A stretch of 64,000 nt of DNA from Hygrocybe punicea (Eukaryota > Basidiomycota > Agaricomycetes > Agaricales > Hygrophoraceae), in NCBI GenBank assembly GCA_963556145.1, contig OY744472.1:3782001-3846000 (forward strand). Direction: 5' to 3'. Shown piece after piece: positions 42,150-53,824 of the stretch. Positions within the stretch are counted from its first letter, which is position 1. Each line of letters opens with the position of its first letter. Both the position numbers and the translations under genes were made by a program. Under the pieces are notes generated by a model, which saw only the letters and a list, made by a program, of their open reading frames with translations, was not told the DNA's origin and made no database searches.

Positions 42150-44019
42150 ACAGCGCCTTCTCGGAGTCATTGGAGTCATTCTTACAACATGGGGAACATC
42201 AGCTTCACGGCCAGGTAATGTTCTATGACTTTTGAGTGTATGGAGTTTATTTAATGTCACTCTAGGGGTCTTTACGACGTCGCTTCTGCTGGTACATGAA
42301 ACTTTGTGAGGCTGCCGAGGCCCACATTCAAGGTCTTATAGAGATTGCATGCCAAGTCTCCGTTCAATCTCCCTGCATGCTGTCAAGACTTGATGTGCAT
42401 CATCAATCAACAGGCGAAAATTCCACCAATAACAATGGCCCCCCGTTCAGTGCATCAAATGACATGACAGACATTCCAACGGACGAAAATTCCACCAACG
42501 GCCATAACCTGTCCACTATGCCAGACCTTTCTAGGCCAAGTGAATACCTGCGGAGTCGTTGCCCACTCTGTTTTAGTGGTGTTTTCCCTCACAATTCCAG
42601 GCACGTGTGACTAACCCTTTTTAATGCGCCCTTTCTGATCTTTCTGATTTTGATGGCTAGCCCTGATGTTTTAGCCTGCATGGATGCATGCTTTAAGCAC
42701 AAGCGTCGTAGAGGCTCATATGCTGACACTGACACAGACTCTGAAACCCCATACCCGTTGACTTTCATTGGCGTGGCTGAAGTCCAAGCCATGGAAGATC
42801 ATGTGGAGGCACGCAGATCTACCCCCCACCAAGGTCACACCACCAACCTGGATGATGGTTACGAGGGTCCATTAAAAGTTCTGACATCAGTGCTTAATGG
42901 ATGTCATGAATCCTTCACCACAGCCGATGAGAAGCACTGCAAGGCAAGCACCCAATTTTTTGCCGACACAGGGTTGATGGCCATGTTATGCTGTCACAAC
43001 CGGGTGCTGTGGCTGGTGAATATGACTTCAGCCAGCAAAAAGCAACACTACGTTCTAGTGCTCTTGAAAAAGCTCTTCGATAACCTCTCGTGTTTGTTAA
43101 CAGTTGGCCTGCTCTATGACATCGGGTGCCAGCTTCATCGAAGCTTTGTCAATTGGGGGTTCTTTCCCAAATTCAGCGATTGGCTAAGTTTTGCGATCTC
43201 GATCTTCCACGCGTATGGCCATCAATGGCCCTGTTAAGTCATTTATCACCCACACAAATGTTTAGGTTTTGGATTGTCTGATGGGGAAGGCTGTGAACAT
43301 TTTTGGAGTTCCATCAAGAAGCTGGTTGCCATTTTGCGTGTATCAGGGGTGCGGCCCTTTCTCGTCGTTGTTTTTCAGGCTAACTATGATGTGATGTAGT
43401 TTCTCCAGCGCTTATTTGTTCTGGATACTCAAGTGCGGCATCTTGCTGCAGTGTCCCTCAATGGTCTTGGTGACTGGCTGGCCCGAAAATGGTATGACTG
43501 TCAAGATCGAAAGCAGGATGCTGAGGCAGTGCTCGTGGACCTTGGAATCCCTGTGAATGAGTTGCAAGAACAGTGGAGTCAGCAGGTGAAAGCACAAACT
43601 AAACCTTTGCCGTGTTGGTTCTCCTCGCTCCCTAAAATAAATGTAACTAACTTCCATTTATAGGTCAATCAAGAAATTTGGGCAACCGAGAAATTGAGTC
43701 CATCCTCGCTCTGGAGAAATCATTGAAAGAACACCGAACAAGTGTTTGCCATCTAGAGGATCAGCTACAGGATGGTGTCGTGCCGCAACTGGAGGTCGTT
43801 GATATCGGGATCTTGCTCACTGAGACCCAGCAGAGGTGTGCCCAACTGGCAGCAAGTATACAATGAAAAAGGGCTGCCCTTGGTGTCGGCCAGCGCATGA
43901 CTCTGCAGAAGTTGAAGGCGGATGTTTTTCTCCAAATCAGGATGAATGCCCAAGCTCTCAAGACTTGGATACGTGATCATTTGTGGCAACAGAAATTTGA
44001 GATTGAACGCCTCGAGCGT

Positions 44020-44814
44020 TGTAGAGGGTCCTCGACCCTCTGAGGCCGTAACATCGATATCTAGCGAATCCGCTCGAACCCGACGTCTCTAGCAATCTAC
44101 GTTCGAACCCGACGCAACCCGACGCAACCCGATGCATACCGACTAGCACGGCCGCTCACGTACCTGGACGGTCTATCTCCTAAACTCACGGAACTTCAAA
44201 TATCGAAGATAGATCTCATCGGACTGGGATCCCGACATCGGACTTGCCTTATTCACGCCTAGCGTCTCCCTTATGGGGATATAGTAAAGTATATTGCATC
44301 TTTTACGGTTTTTTATATCTTCCACCCATTTTCCCTGTCATCGTCGCCTCGCAACGCTCTTCCTACTTCCCCATTTTTATTCTCCTTTGTCTCCTCTCAT
44401 CGGCCGAGGACTCTCGTCCGAATCTAGGTACACAAATTTGTAGTATAAAAACGGTGCCCAAGCGCCGTCTCAAAAAAAGAAACCAGTTCCCCCATTTCCT
44501 CTCTCTGAGAATTAAGTCTCTCAGTAAATTCCATCGCACACATTGCTCGTCGGATTCCTCGACGCCCTCCCCGTCGTTCTACCGCCTTTATCTCTACGTT
44601 ACTCGTCACCCGACACCCGACCCGCCGTACCCGACATCGTCGGCCTCGTCGGCTTCGATCGGTCTCCATAGATCTCAGTAGTTTACTCGGCGGCTTCTTA
44701 CTTTTTATATCCTATTATCTTACTGAAGCTTGTTAGACTATTCCTAGTCACTTCTACGCTGACCCCTCAGGCTTAGGATCATTATTCCGCAGCCACCCCG
44801 ACCTCGCCTTTACA
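44020..44814 (+). repeat. 5' LTR of the gypsy element
   Basis: Begins TGTAGAGGGTCCTCGACCCTC (an inverted GAGGGTC..GACCCTC at its very start) and ends CCTCGCCTTTACA. A TATAGTAAAG-like TATA element is near 44279. A 145-codon incidental frame is the same in both LTRs. Confidence 0.95.
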
Positions 44815-44816
44815 TC

Positions 44817-44833
44817 TGGAGCCCACCGCGAGG
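44817..44833 (+). other. Probable primer-binding site of the gypsy element
   Basis: TGGAGCCCACCGCGAGG starts two bases after the LTR. TGG at this distance fits complementarity to a tRNA CCA end. The tRNA is not identified. Confidence 0.55.
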
Positions 44834-45360
44834 AATAGTCTAGCACCACCATAGCTTCCTCTTCCCGTATCCCTCCCTCTGACCGTCGTCTTCGAGATCT
44901 TCCTCGAAGAACTCTTCAACAAGAACTCTCTTTAGCCGCCTTCGACCCGACAATCGACGACGACTTCTTCCAGCTAGTACCCGACCACCTCGCTCGACAT
45001 AACAATCTCCCGCTCGTCTCAGGGTCAAACACCCCCCTATATCTTTCATCCGACAGTCTCGAATCGGTCGATATACCGATAATTACCATTACACCCGACT
45101 CATCCGATCTCAGTTCGACACCCGCATCGCCTACGTCCCCGACTTCGACCTTGTTAGAACCCCCGTCCACGTCTTCGCTCTCGACATCGAAAACTCCGTC
45201 ATCGTCATCGTCTCCGTCTTCGCTCTCGACATCGAAAACTCCGTCATCGACATCGTCCCCGTCTTCGTCTTCGTCCACGCCGTCATCGCCCACGTTACCC
45301 GACCCGCTCATCGTACACCCGACAACCGCTTCATCGACATTTCAGCTTCTTCCACCCACA

Positions 45361-47616
45361 ATGACTTCGACCTCTGGATCTTCGACCGCTCCCCACGTTA
45401 CCGCTCCCCATGTTACTCCACAACAAATGCCCGCTCGCGGTCACTCCACGGCCCCGACCTTCGACGGGAACCCGCTCAATTTAAACCGCTTCTTCGAAGA
45501 AGTCGAGATACTTGCTGCCGATGCTGCTCTCGACGACGCAGGACGCATCAAGCATAGTCTGCGCTACGCGTCGCTTAGCGACTACGAGCTTTGGGCAAGT
45601 TTACCTAGCGCGACCGGCGTCGATTATGCCGCATTCAAAAAGAGCGTACTCGTGCTATACCCGGGTACGGAAGACGATCACCGGTACACTATGGCGGATC
45701 TCGACCGTCTTACGCACACCCAAACCGCTTACGGTATCCGTACCCGCGCCGAACTTGGCGAATATTACCGCGAGTTCATCCGGATCTCGGGATTCCTCTT
45801 AGACAAGGGTCGAATCTCTCCCCGAGAACGCAACATCGCGTACGAGAACGGCTTCCATGTCGAGCTTAAAAAGGACATCAAAACCCGTCTGCAGTACCAA
45901 AAGCCGAACCATTTCCATAGCGACCCTTACGACTTCCAAGACTTCCACAATTGCGCCCACTTCTTGCTGGCCGGAACCGCGGCCGAACCGTCCACCGTCT
46001 CTCGTCTCTCGTCAACGTCGCCTGCCGCCATCCGGTACTCGACTCCAATGGAACCCGCCACCCGCTACCCGCCACCCGCTCGCTATGACCCGGTCATTCC
46101 TAAAGCGGAACCGGTCGAACCTAACGTATCCGACCTATTTCGTCTCGTTTCGCAACAACTCGCCGTCCTCATGCAAGCCCTCACCGAACGCAACAACCCC
46201 CCAAAGCCGTGTGCAAATAGGGCTGAGCCGACCACCGCGGGACAGGGTTTCACCAATTTCAACTGCCTCTTTTGCGACGACCCGTTCCATCGTATACGCG
46301 ATTGTCCTATTTGCGAGCAGTACACTCGAGACGGGATATGCCGCAAGAACGAGCACGGCCGCATCGTGTTGCCTAACGGAATGTATCTTCCAAAGGCTAT
46401 CGTCGGCAAAAATATGAGGGAACGCTTCGACGCGTGGCACGCACAGAACCCCGGCAACCGCGCTCCCCCTGCCCGCAACCCCACAGAACCGTTCCAACGC
46501 GACCCGCCGCCTCACGTCAAAGCTAACTTCGTCTCCGCCGTCGAAGTACCCACCTACGAACCAGAGGTCACCACCGAGTACGCCGACATCTTTCAGTCCA
46601 CGACGTCCGACATCGACGACGACAACGAACAAATTAAGGTTCTGGAAGCCGAAGTGCAGCGGCTTCGTAAACGGGTTAGATTCGACGGTGTAGAGATCCC
46701 ATCAAAGGCGAAAGGCAAGTCTAGAGAAACGTTTCCCAATCTGCCCACCACTTCCACGTCTGTCCCCGCCGCGAAACCCGCCGAGAAAACGACCAGACCT
46801 ATCAACGAGCAGCCGATCACCATAGTCCCCCCTTCGAACACGCGGCCGACCGAGCCGACCGCCCTTGTACCGCGCACTCCCCAGAACCTTCCCGCATCGC
46901 ACCCCCAATACCGCTACCAAGCCCCCATCGAAGATCCCGGTATCGCCAAGTCCGTCATCGACCGCGCGCTCGATTCTCAAGTCTGCATTTCGCAGCGAGA
47001 ACTTTTAGCCATGTCGTCCGACGCCCGCCGTCACATGAAGGACCTCACTACGTCGAAAAAGGTCACCGCCGAGAGTAACAACGTCGAGGTCTTCCACTTT
47101 CACGCACCCGAAATCCCCACTCGCGCCTGTCAACACTGTCAGGAAAACGTCCCGCTCGTCGTCGGCCGCGACTCAGTCCCTCTCCGTGCGGTCTACCCGC
47201 TCATCAACGGCAAATTCGTATTCGAGTGCGTCCTCGACAACGGTTCCATGATCATCGGCATGCGGCGCGATATTTGGGAGAAACTCGGTTACGGTCTCCA
47301 AAATATGAAGATGCGGATGCAGTCGGCAAATAAAAGCGACAACGACACCCTCGGCCGGATCGCCAACCTAAAATTCACCTTCGGCGACGTCGATCTTTTC
47401 CTCCAAGTCCAAGTCGTCGACGACGCCCCCTACGAGATCCTCATCGGCCGCCCGTTCTTCACGCTTTCCGAGGCTCTTACGAAGGATTATAAAAACGGAG
47501 AACAACAGGTCACGATCACGGATCCAAACACCGGCGCCGTCGTCACCTTGCCCACCATCGAGCACAACCAAAAGAACCGACGAGAGCGGTCCGACACCGG
47601 AAAGCCGGATTTTTAG
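45361..47616 (+). CDS. Gag-protease polyprotein of the gypsy element
   Basis: From the first in-frame ATG this gives 751 residues, but the same frame is open from about 44839 without an ATG, so a longer or non-AUG start is possible. The capsid-like part begins TFDGNPLNLNRFFEEVEIL (about residue 38). A CCHC zinc knuckle CLFCDDPFHRIRDC lies near residue 302. A Glu/Leu coiled stretch follows, and a retropepsin-like domain near 610-720 has LDNGSM in place of the usual DSGS/DTGA and ends with ILIGRPFF. The protein packages element RNA and cleaves the polyprotein. The stop TAG at 47614 sits in GGATTTTTAG; a -1 shift there enters the polymerase frame. Confidence 0.85.
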   Translation: MTSTSGSSTAPHVTAPHVTPQQMPARGHSTAPTFDGNPLNLNRFFEEVEILAADAALDDAGRIKHSLRYASLSDYELWASLPSATGVDYAAFKKSVLVLYPGTEDDHRYTMADLDRLTHTQTAYGIRTRAELGEYYREFIRISGFLLDKGRISPRERNIAYENGFHVELKKDIKTRLQYQKPNHFHSDPYDFQDFHNCAHFLLAGTAAEPSTVSRLSSTSPAAIRYSTPMEPATRYPPPARYDPVIPKAEPVEPNVSDLFRLVSQQLAVLMQALTERNNPPKPCANRAEPTTAGQGFTNFNCLFCDDPFHRIRDCPICEQYTRDGICRKNEHGRIVLPNGMYLPKAIVGKNMRERFDAWHAQNPGNRAPPARNPTEPFQRDPPPHVKANFVSAVEVPTYEPEVTTEYADIFQSTTSDIDDDNEQIKVLEAEVQRLRKRVRFDGVEIPSKAKGKSRETFPNLPTTSTSVPAAKPAEKTTRPINEQPITIVPPSNTRPTEPTALVPRTPQNLPASHPQYRYQAPIEDPGIAKSVIDRALDSQVCISQRELLAMSSDARRHMKDLTTSKKVTAESNNVEVFHFHAPEIPTRACQHCQENVPLVVGRDSVPLRAVYPLINGKFVFECVLDNGSMIIGMRRDIWEKLGYGLQNMKMRMQSANKSDNDTLGRIANLKFTFGDVDLFLQVQVVDDAPYEILIGRPFFTLSEALTKDYKNGEQQVTITDPNTGAVVTLPTIEHNQKNRRERSDTGKPDF

Positions 47617-50600
47617 AAGTCGAGGACCCGGAGATACCTCTCGGAAAGGACGCACCGGGAGATGAGAAGCCGCCACTCGAAAGCGACCACACCTATACCA
47701 CGAACTATGCTTCCCTTTTGCCGTTTCCCCTAGAAGAGGACTTATGTTTTTCTATCGATTTAGATTTCTCTTCGTCTCAGCCCCAGACTGCCGCCCAGTA
47801 CATTTCATTGTTGACCGATGTACAAAATCAGCTACGTACTACCGATACCCTTCCTTCGTCTTGTTCCGTCTCCGCTCCTGCGTCACATATTTCCTCTTCG
47901 AATATTTGTAACAAAGCCTCTACTGAACACGCTACTTATATCTCGTATACCACCCCCCCTACCAGGGACCTAAAAGGAGTCGTTACCAAGAAAAAGTATA
48001 AGAAGGTAGCCGATCGTATCCGCCCAATTTCTACCACTCTCCCCGACGAATACCGCATCATACGCGAGATCACCGGCGACCCGCTAGCCGATTTACCCAC
48101 GCTCCCGACTCACCCGCCCGACTTTACACCCGGCACCCGCTATACCCAGGAACGACACGACGCGATGCCGATGAACCCGGATGGATTCCTTTGGCCTGAG
48201 GAAGAAAAACTCGGCCACCATATCATCAAAACGCAAGAAGCCGCCTTCGCCTGGAACGAATCCGAGAAAGGCCAGTTCAATACGGACTACTTCCCGCCGA
48301 TCCACATTCCCACCGTACCGCACGACCCGTGGGTCCATCGCAATATCCCAATCCCACCCGGCATCCTTAACGAAGTCATCGGCATCATCAAAGACAAAAT
48401 TAACGCCGGTACCTATGAACCCTCGAATTCGTCATATCGCTCCCGCTGGTTTTGCGTTTTGAAAAAGGACGGGAAGTCTCTTCGAATCGTCCACGATCTA
48501 CAGCCGCTTAACACCGTCACTATCCGCGATCCCGCCGTACCGCCCATGACCGAGCACTTGGCCGAGGCCTTTGGCGGCCACTCTTGCTACGCTTCCTTCG
48601 ACCTCTTCGTCTCTTTCGACCAACGCCTCGTCCACCCCTCGTCTCGTGACTATATGACCTTTCAGTCTCCACTCGGAACGCTTCGACTTACGCGGATTGC
48701 TATGGGATACACAAATTCCCCGCAGATCTTACACGGTGACTCTACGTACATCCTCCGTGACGAAATCCCTCATCTTGCCGTTCCGTATATGGACGATATT
48801 CCCGTCAAAGGGCCTCCAACCCGCTACGAGCAACCCGACGGTACCTACGAGACTATACCCGAGAACCCGGCAATCCGACGTTTCATTTGGGAACACTTCC
48901 AAGGTGTCAACCGCGTCATCCAGCGTTTCCGCTATGTCGGCGGTACCTTCAACGGCAAAAAACTCGAGTTGTGTCGACCCTCAGTCATCGTTGTTGGCCA
49001 CCGATGCACATACGAAGGAAGAGTAGCCGACGACTCCAAAGTACAGAAGATTCGCGATTGGCCACTGCCGACCAACCTCACCGAAGTTCGCGCCTTTCTT
49101 GGCATCTGCGGCGTCTTGCGTATTTTTATCAAGGACTTCTCGCTTCACTCCCGACCCCTGTCCGCCTTACCCGCAAAGGTATACCCTTCGAATTTGGTGA
49201 AGAAGAAGAGACCGCCGTCGACTACCTCAAAAACGCCGTCATTACGTCGCCAGCGCTGCGCGCTATCGACTACACGCGTGAATGGGAAGTGATTCTCGCC
49301 GTCGATTCATCCGTTCTTGGAGTCGGCTTCGTTCTTATGCAAATCCGCGCCGACGGAAAGCGCTATCCGAATCGCTTTGGTTCAATATCGTGGAACGAAC
49401 GCGAAGCCCGATACTCTCAGTCCAAGCTCGAGCTTTACGGTCTCTTCAGGGCCCTCTGCGCCTATCGGATTTTCATTATCGGCGTCCGCAACCTCACCGT
49501 TGAAGTCGACGCGAAGTACATAAAAGGGATGCTCAACAACCCCGACATTCAGCCCAATGCAACGATCAACCGATGGATAGCCGGCGTGCTCTTATTTGAC
49601 TTTAGACTCGTTCACGTACCCGCTTCCGCACACGGTGCACCCGACGGACTCTCCCGACGTCCCCGCGCTGCAGAAGACCCCGAGGAGATCAACGACTCCG
49701 ACGATTGGCTCGACCACTCCTACGGTTTCTTTATGGAAGTCGTCAACTACCAACCCATCCCCATACCGTCTAAGCCGATTGCCGTATGCGGCCGCTGCCG
49801 TGCCACAGCCGACCGACTCCAAAAATTACCGGCCGTCCTCGTCTACACAAATCAGGAAGCCGTTTCTGACATACCGCGATCCGATAAAGCCCGCGCGGCC
49901 GACGTTCGTCTTGCCCTCGTCGAGACTTGGTTACGAGATCTAACCCGACCCGCGAACTTCACGGACGAAGAATACCGTCTGTTCTTACGATACGCCCTTG
50001 AATTCTTCGTCACCGATAACAAGCTTTGGCGCAAAGACCGTCACGGAAAACACAAACTCGTCATACCGCCCGACCGCCGGCTTCAGTTACTCAAAGACAC
50101 TCACGACTCTCTCGGCCACAAAGGTATATTCTCCGTCCGCGCTCGGCTACTCGACCGTTTCTGGTGGCCGCACCTCGACCACGACGTCAAGTGGTACGTC
50201 CAGTCTTGCCATCAGTGCCAAGTACGGCAAATGCGTTATCATCACATTCCGCCCACCGTCGCTACACCGGCCTCGCTATTTCGTAAAGCGTATGTCGACA
50301 CAATGTTTATGCCACGATCCGGCGGTTATCGATACATCGTCCAAGCCCGTTGCTCCCTGTCCGCCTACCCTGAGTTCCGCATGTTACGCCGCGAGACCGG
50401 CTCCACCATCGGCACGTTCTTGTTCGAAGACATCTTATGCCGTTGGGGCGCTCTCGAAGAAATCGTCACCGACAACGGCAAGCCGTTCGTAGAAGCGCTC
50501 GACTATCTTGCCTCCCGCTACGGTATCCGCCACATCCGCATTTCGCCCTATAACTCACAAGCGAACGGACCCGTTGAGCGTCGCCACCTAGATGTCCGGG

Positions 50601-51265
50601 AGGCCATTATGAAAAGTTGTGACGGAGATGAAAAGAAATGGCACACCATAACCCACTCCGTATTTTGGGCCGAACGGGTCACGACACACAAAAGCCTCGG
50701 ATACTCGTCCTACTACATCGCACACGGAGTAGAACCGCTTTTTCCATTCGATTTTGCCGAAGCTACGTACATGGTTCCGACGCAAGATACGATGTCTACG
50801 ACCGACCTTATAGTCATCCGCGCCCGACAACTTCGTAAACGAGAAGCCGACCTCGATCGGGTCAAAGAAAAGCTTACCAAATCTCGGCTCGCGTCCGCCC
50901 GGCAATTTGAGCAGAAATACGCCAACACGATCAAAGTTTACGACTTCGAACCCGGTAACCTCGTTCTCGTCCGAAATTCACGTATCGAAATGTCTCTCGA
51001 TCGTAAAGCAAAACCGCGGTACTTTGGACCCATGGTTGTCGTCAGGAAAACAGAAGGCGGATCCTACATACTCGCCGAACTCGACGGTGCGGTTTCTAAA
51101 TCTCGATTTGCCGCTTTCCGAGTCGTACCCTACCACGCCCGCTCAAAAATATCGATACCGTTGGACGACTTCTTACAATACCCCGATGCCGACGATACCG
51201 ATTCAAACGATCTTGATGATCCGACGTACCCACCCTCCATAGACTCCTCACCCGACGACGATTAA
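47616..51265 (+). CDS. Reverse transcriptase-RNase H-integrase of the gypsy element (frame break inside)
   Basis: The first part, to about 49165, holds reverse transcriptase: WFCVLKKDGKSLRIVHDLQP, YMTFQSPLGTLRLTRIAMGY and the catalytic YMDD at 48786. At TCCGCCTTACCC (about 49165) the frame must move by -1 to go from HSRPLSA to LTRKGIPFEFG, as if one C were missing. The second part has RNase H (LAVDSSVLGVGFVLMQ), the integrase zinc finger (HDSLGHKG... CHQC) and the integrase core with D near 50297 (YVDTM), D near 50466 (VTDNG) and E in PVERRHL near 50575. It also has a C-terminal PRYFGPMVVVRK block. There is no chromodomain. Function is cDNA synthesis and insertion. The break suggests either a disabled copy or a second programmed shift. 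Confidence 0.85.
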
Positions 51266-51471
51266 GCATTTCATTTATATTCTGTCCACGTTATACCCCC
51301 ATTTTATTTAGTTCCTCTTAGTTTTCCAACGATATGACGAATGATGCGAATAGTCCTATGTCTTCGGGAGCCGATCGGCTTTCCTTAGCTGGGTGAACAA
51401 GCTGACACGTCTTTTATATACACGATATATTTTTTTATATACAACGGGCTCGTTATTTTTATATATATATT

Positions 51472-52859
51472 TTACAGGCGGCCGGTCTCGTAATCCCGCT
51501 TCAACATCGCCAACCTTGAGGTCGACCGTTCGAGATCGACGCGAAGCCGCTGGAACTCTTGACCGAAGTGGACGAGGTGACGGTTGACGTTGGTGCCCAG
51601 GGCTCCCAGCTCCTCCGTAAGGACCGCTAGCCGCGCCGACACTTGCTCGTAATTCTCCATCGTCAAAACGAACGGGTTCGCTGTCGAGGCCGTCCTAAGC
51701 CTTTTCGTCGGCCGCTCTTCCTCCGACTCCTCCTCGTCTTCGTCATCGTCCTCGACCGACTCCACCTCCTCGACCCGCGGTTTGCTCGTTGAGGCCCGGG
51801 CAGGCCTACTGCGGATGGGCTTTGTCGTGAACGACAACGGCTTCCTCGTACCGGCCGCGACCTCTTTGCCCTTTCCGGTATCCACCTTGCGCCGACCCCC
51901 GCCCGTCCGGTGTGTAGCGTTAGTACATCTCTTCTTCAGCCTCCGGCATCGTTCGCACACGTAGCCCGTGACGCCTCGACACGCCTCTTGCGCCTTGACG
52001 CAGTTGGTGCAGGGTTGTAGGGGAAACGGCCCGGTGAACTGTTACCAGGATCAGTAACTAAAGAACATATGAACCGACACAAGAACTCACCGTCGTACCA
52101 GCCAAGTCTCCGGTCTCTACGCCCGGCGTATCTACGTCGTCTACATCGGCCGGTGTCTCTGGTGCCGGGTCGACGGGGCCTTCCTCTGGCTCAACTGCGG
52201 CTTCCCCTTCCGGAATCGACTCAGTCCTTGGTTCACCCGCGTTTGCTTCAGCTCGCCGTTCTTCGCTGAGCCGCCGCCGATACGCGGCTCCATCCCTTTC
52301 AACCCGGTCCGCTTCTTGATTCCAGTGCTGCTCGTGTTGTTCTATTCTAAGCCGCTCTCGCCTTTCCTCTGCCGCCTTTCGCCTTTTCTCCGCCTCCGCT
52401 CGTGCACTTGCCTCTGCCATCCGTTTGGCCTCCTCTTCCCACGTAGCCGCTTCTTCATCCGCCCGCCGTCTGGCTTCTTCCTGTTCCTGCCTCTCCCGGT
52501 CCGCCGCTTCTTTCAGCCACTCTTCGACATCGTTGGCGTACGATTGGCGGTCGGCCCATAACGGTGGCGTTACTGGCCTCGTACCACCAGCTCGGAGTTC
52601 CGCGACGATTCCATTGTAAGCACGCTGGCGGGACGGCATGAGCTATCTTAGGACACGCGTAGTCAATAAGGAAACTCACCAGCGCCTTCTTGCGGCCGCT
52701 TAACCATTGTTGGGCCATCCCCTCGTTGCCGTCCACCATCGTTACGAGGTCGTCGCTATGAAACACAGTGACCGCGTTGACGGCCTCTTCGTAGTCCGCC
52801 CGGACATCGGGTTCGATGCTTTCGACGAAAGCGAGGAAGTTGTCGTAGACTTGGGACAT
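51472..52859 (-). CDS. Antisense accessory gene of the gypsy element with Zn(II)2Cys6-like motif
   Basis: Three exons on the minus strand, 52859-52680, 52642-52091 and 52038-51472, are separated by introns of 37 and 52 bases starting GTGAGT and ending TAG or CAG. All joins are in phase, giving 432 residues. Residues 1-60 are acidic and hydrophobic (MSQVYDNFLAFVESIEPDV). Residues about 90-190 form a long Glu/Ala/Arg coiled coil (WEEEAKRMAEASARAEAEKR). Near 255-285 the cysteines read CTNCVKAQEAC, seven residues, then CERCRRLKKRC. That is CX2CX6CX7CX2CX6C, the spacing of fungal Zn2Cys6 DNA-binding clusters. A Glu/Asp stretch and PTKRLRT follow, and a heptad-like C-terminus. It lies opposite to pol, 170 bases from the 3' LTR. 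The role is unknown; a DNA-binding regulator is an inference. Confidence 0.65.
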
Positions 52860-53029
52860 TGTGAACGTGTGATGGTGTAGAGGAAAGGTCGGATCAACAA
52901 CGAGAAAATTTTTCTTTTTTTTACTTTGCCGTTGTTTGGCCGCTCACGTGATTGGCCACATTCGCGACCCGCATTCGGAGACCCCATATTCTCGACCACG
53001 GATGGTCTCTATTAGAAGACCCAAGGAGA

Positions 53030-53824
53030 TGTAGAGGGTCCTCGACCCTCTGAGGCCGTAACATCGATATCTAGCGAATCCGCTCGAACCCGACGTCTCT
53101 AGCAATCTACGTTCGAACCCGACGCAACCCGACGCAACCCGATGCATACCGACTAGCACGGCCGCTCACGTACCTGGACGGTCTATCTCCTAAACTCACG
53201 GAACTTCAAATATCGAAGATAGATCTCATCGGACTGGGATCCCGACATCGGACTTGCCTTATTCACGCCTAGCGTCTCCCTTATGGGGATATAGTAAAGT
53301 ATATTGCATCTTTTACGGTTTTTTATATCTTCCACCCATTTTCCCTGTCATCGTCGCCTCGCAACGCTCTTCCTACTTCCCCATTTTTATTCTCCTTTGT
53401 CTCCTCTCATCGGCCGAGGACTCTCGTCCGAATCTAGGTACACAAATTTGTAGTATAAAAACGGTGCCCAAGCGCCGTCTCAAAAAAAGAAACCAGTTCC
53501 CCCATTTCCTCTCTCTGAGAATTAAGTCTCTCAGTAAATTCCATCGCACACATTGCTCGTCGGATTCCTCGACGCCCTCCCCGTCGTTCTACCGCCTTTA
53601 TCTCTACGTTACTCGTCACCCGACACCCGACCCGCCGTACCCGACATCGTCGGCCTCGTCGGCTTCGATCGGTCTCCATAGATCTCAGTAGTTTACTCGG
53701 CGGCTTCTTACTTTTTATATCCTATTATCTTACTGAAGCTTGTTAGACTATTCCTAGTCACTTCTACGCTGACCCCTCAGGCTTAGGATCATTATTCCGC
53801 AGCCACCCCGACCTCGCCTTTACA
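53030..53824 (+). repeat. 3' LTR of the gypsy element
   Basis: Same length and, as far as I can read, the same sequence as 44020-44814. It is preceded by AGACCCAAGGAGA, a short purine-rich stretch that could act as the polypurine tract. Confidence 0.95.

Larger units (their letters stand above)
44020..53824 (+). mobile_element. Complete Ty3/gypsy LTR retrotransposon
   Basis: Two 795-base LTRs, apparently identical, enclose gag-protease, reverse transcriptase, RNase H and integrase in the order typical of Ty3/gypsy. The target duplication is GCGT (44016-44019 and 53825-53828), or GCGTT if the shared T of the LTR start is counted. Insertion is inside the KDZ gene, in the codons for Arg-Leu-Tyr-Arg. 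A spliced antisense gene lies between integrase and the 3' LTR. LTR identity indicates a recent insertion. Confidence 0.95.

Noticed and set aside
41000..42152. Solo LTR ending at CATTCACATAACA
   Set aside because: The end looks LTR-like, but I found no matching start, target duplication or second copy.
44244..44681. 145-codon frame found twice (also 53254-53691)
   Set aside because: It lies wholly in the two LTRs; identity reflects LTR identity, not a gene.
44916..45311. Acidic minus-strand frame of 131 codons in the gypsy leader
   Set aside because: It mirrors the Ser/Thr-rich repeat of the gag frame and lacks splice or start support.
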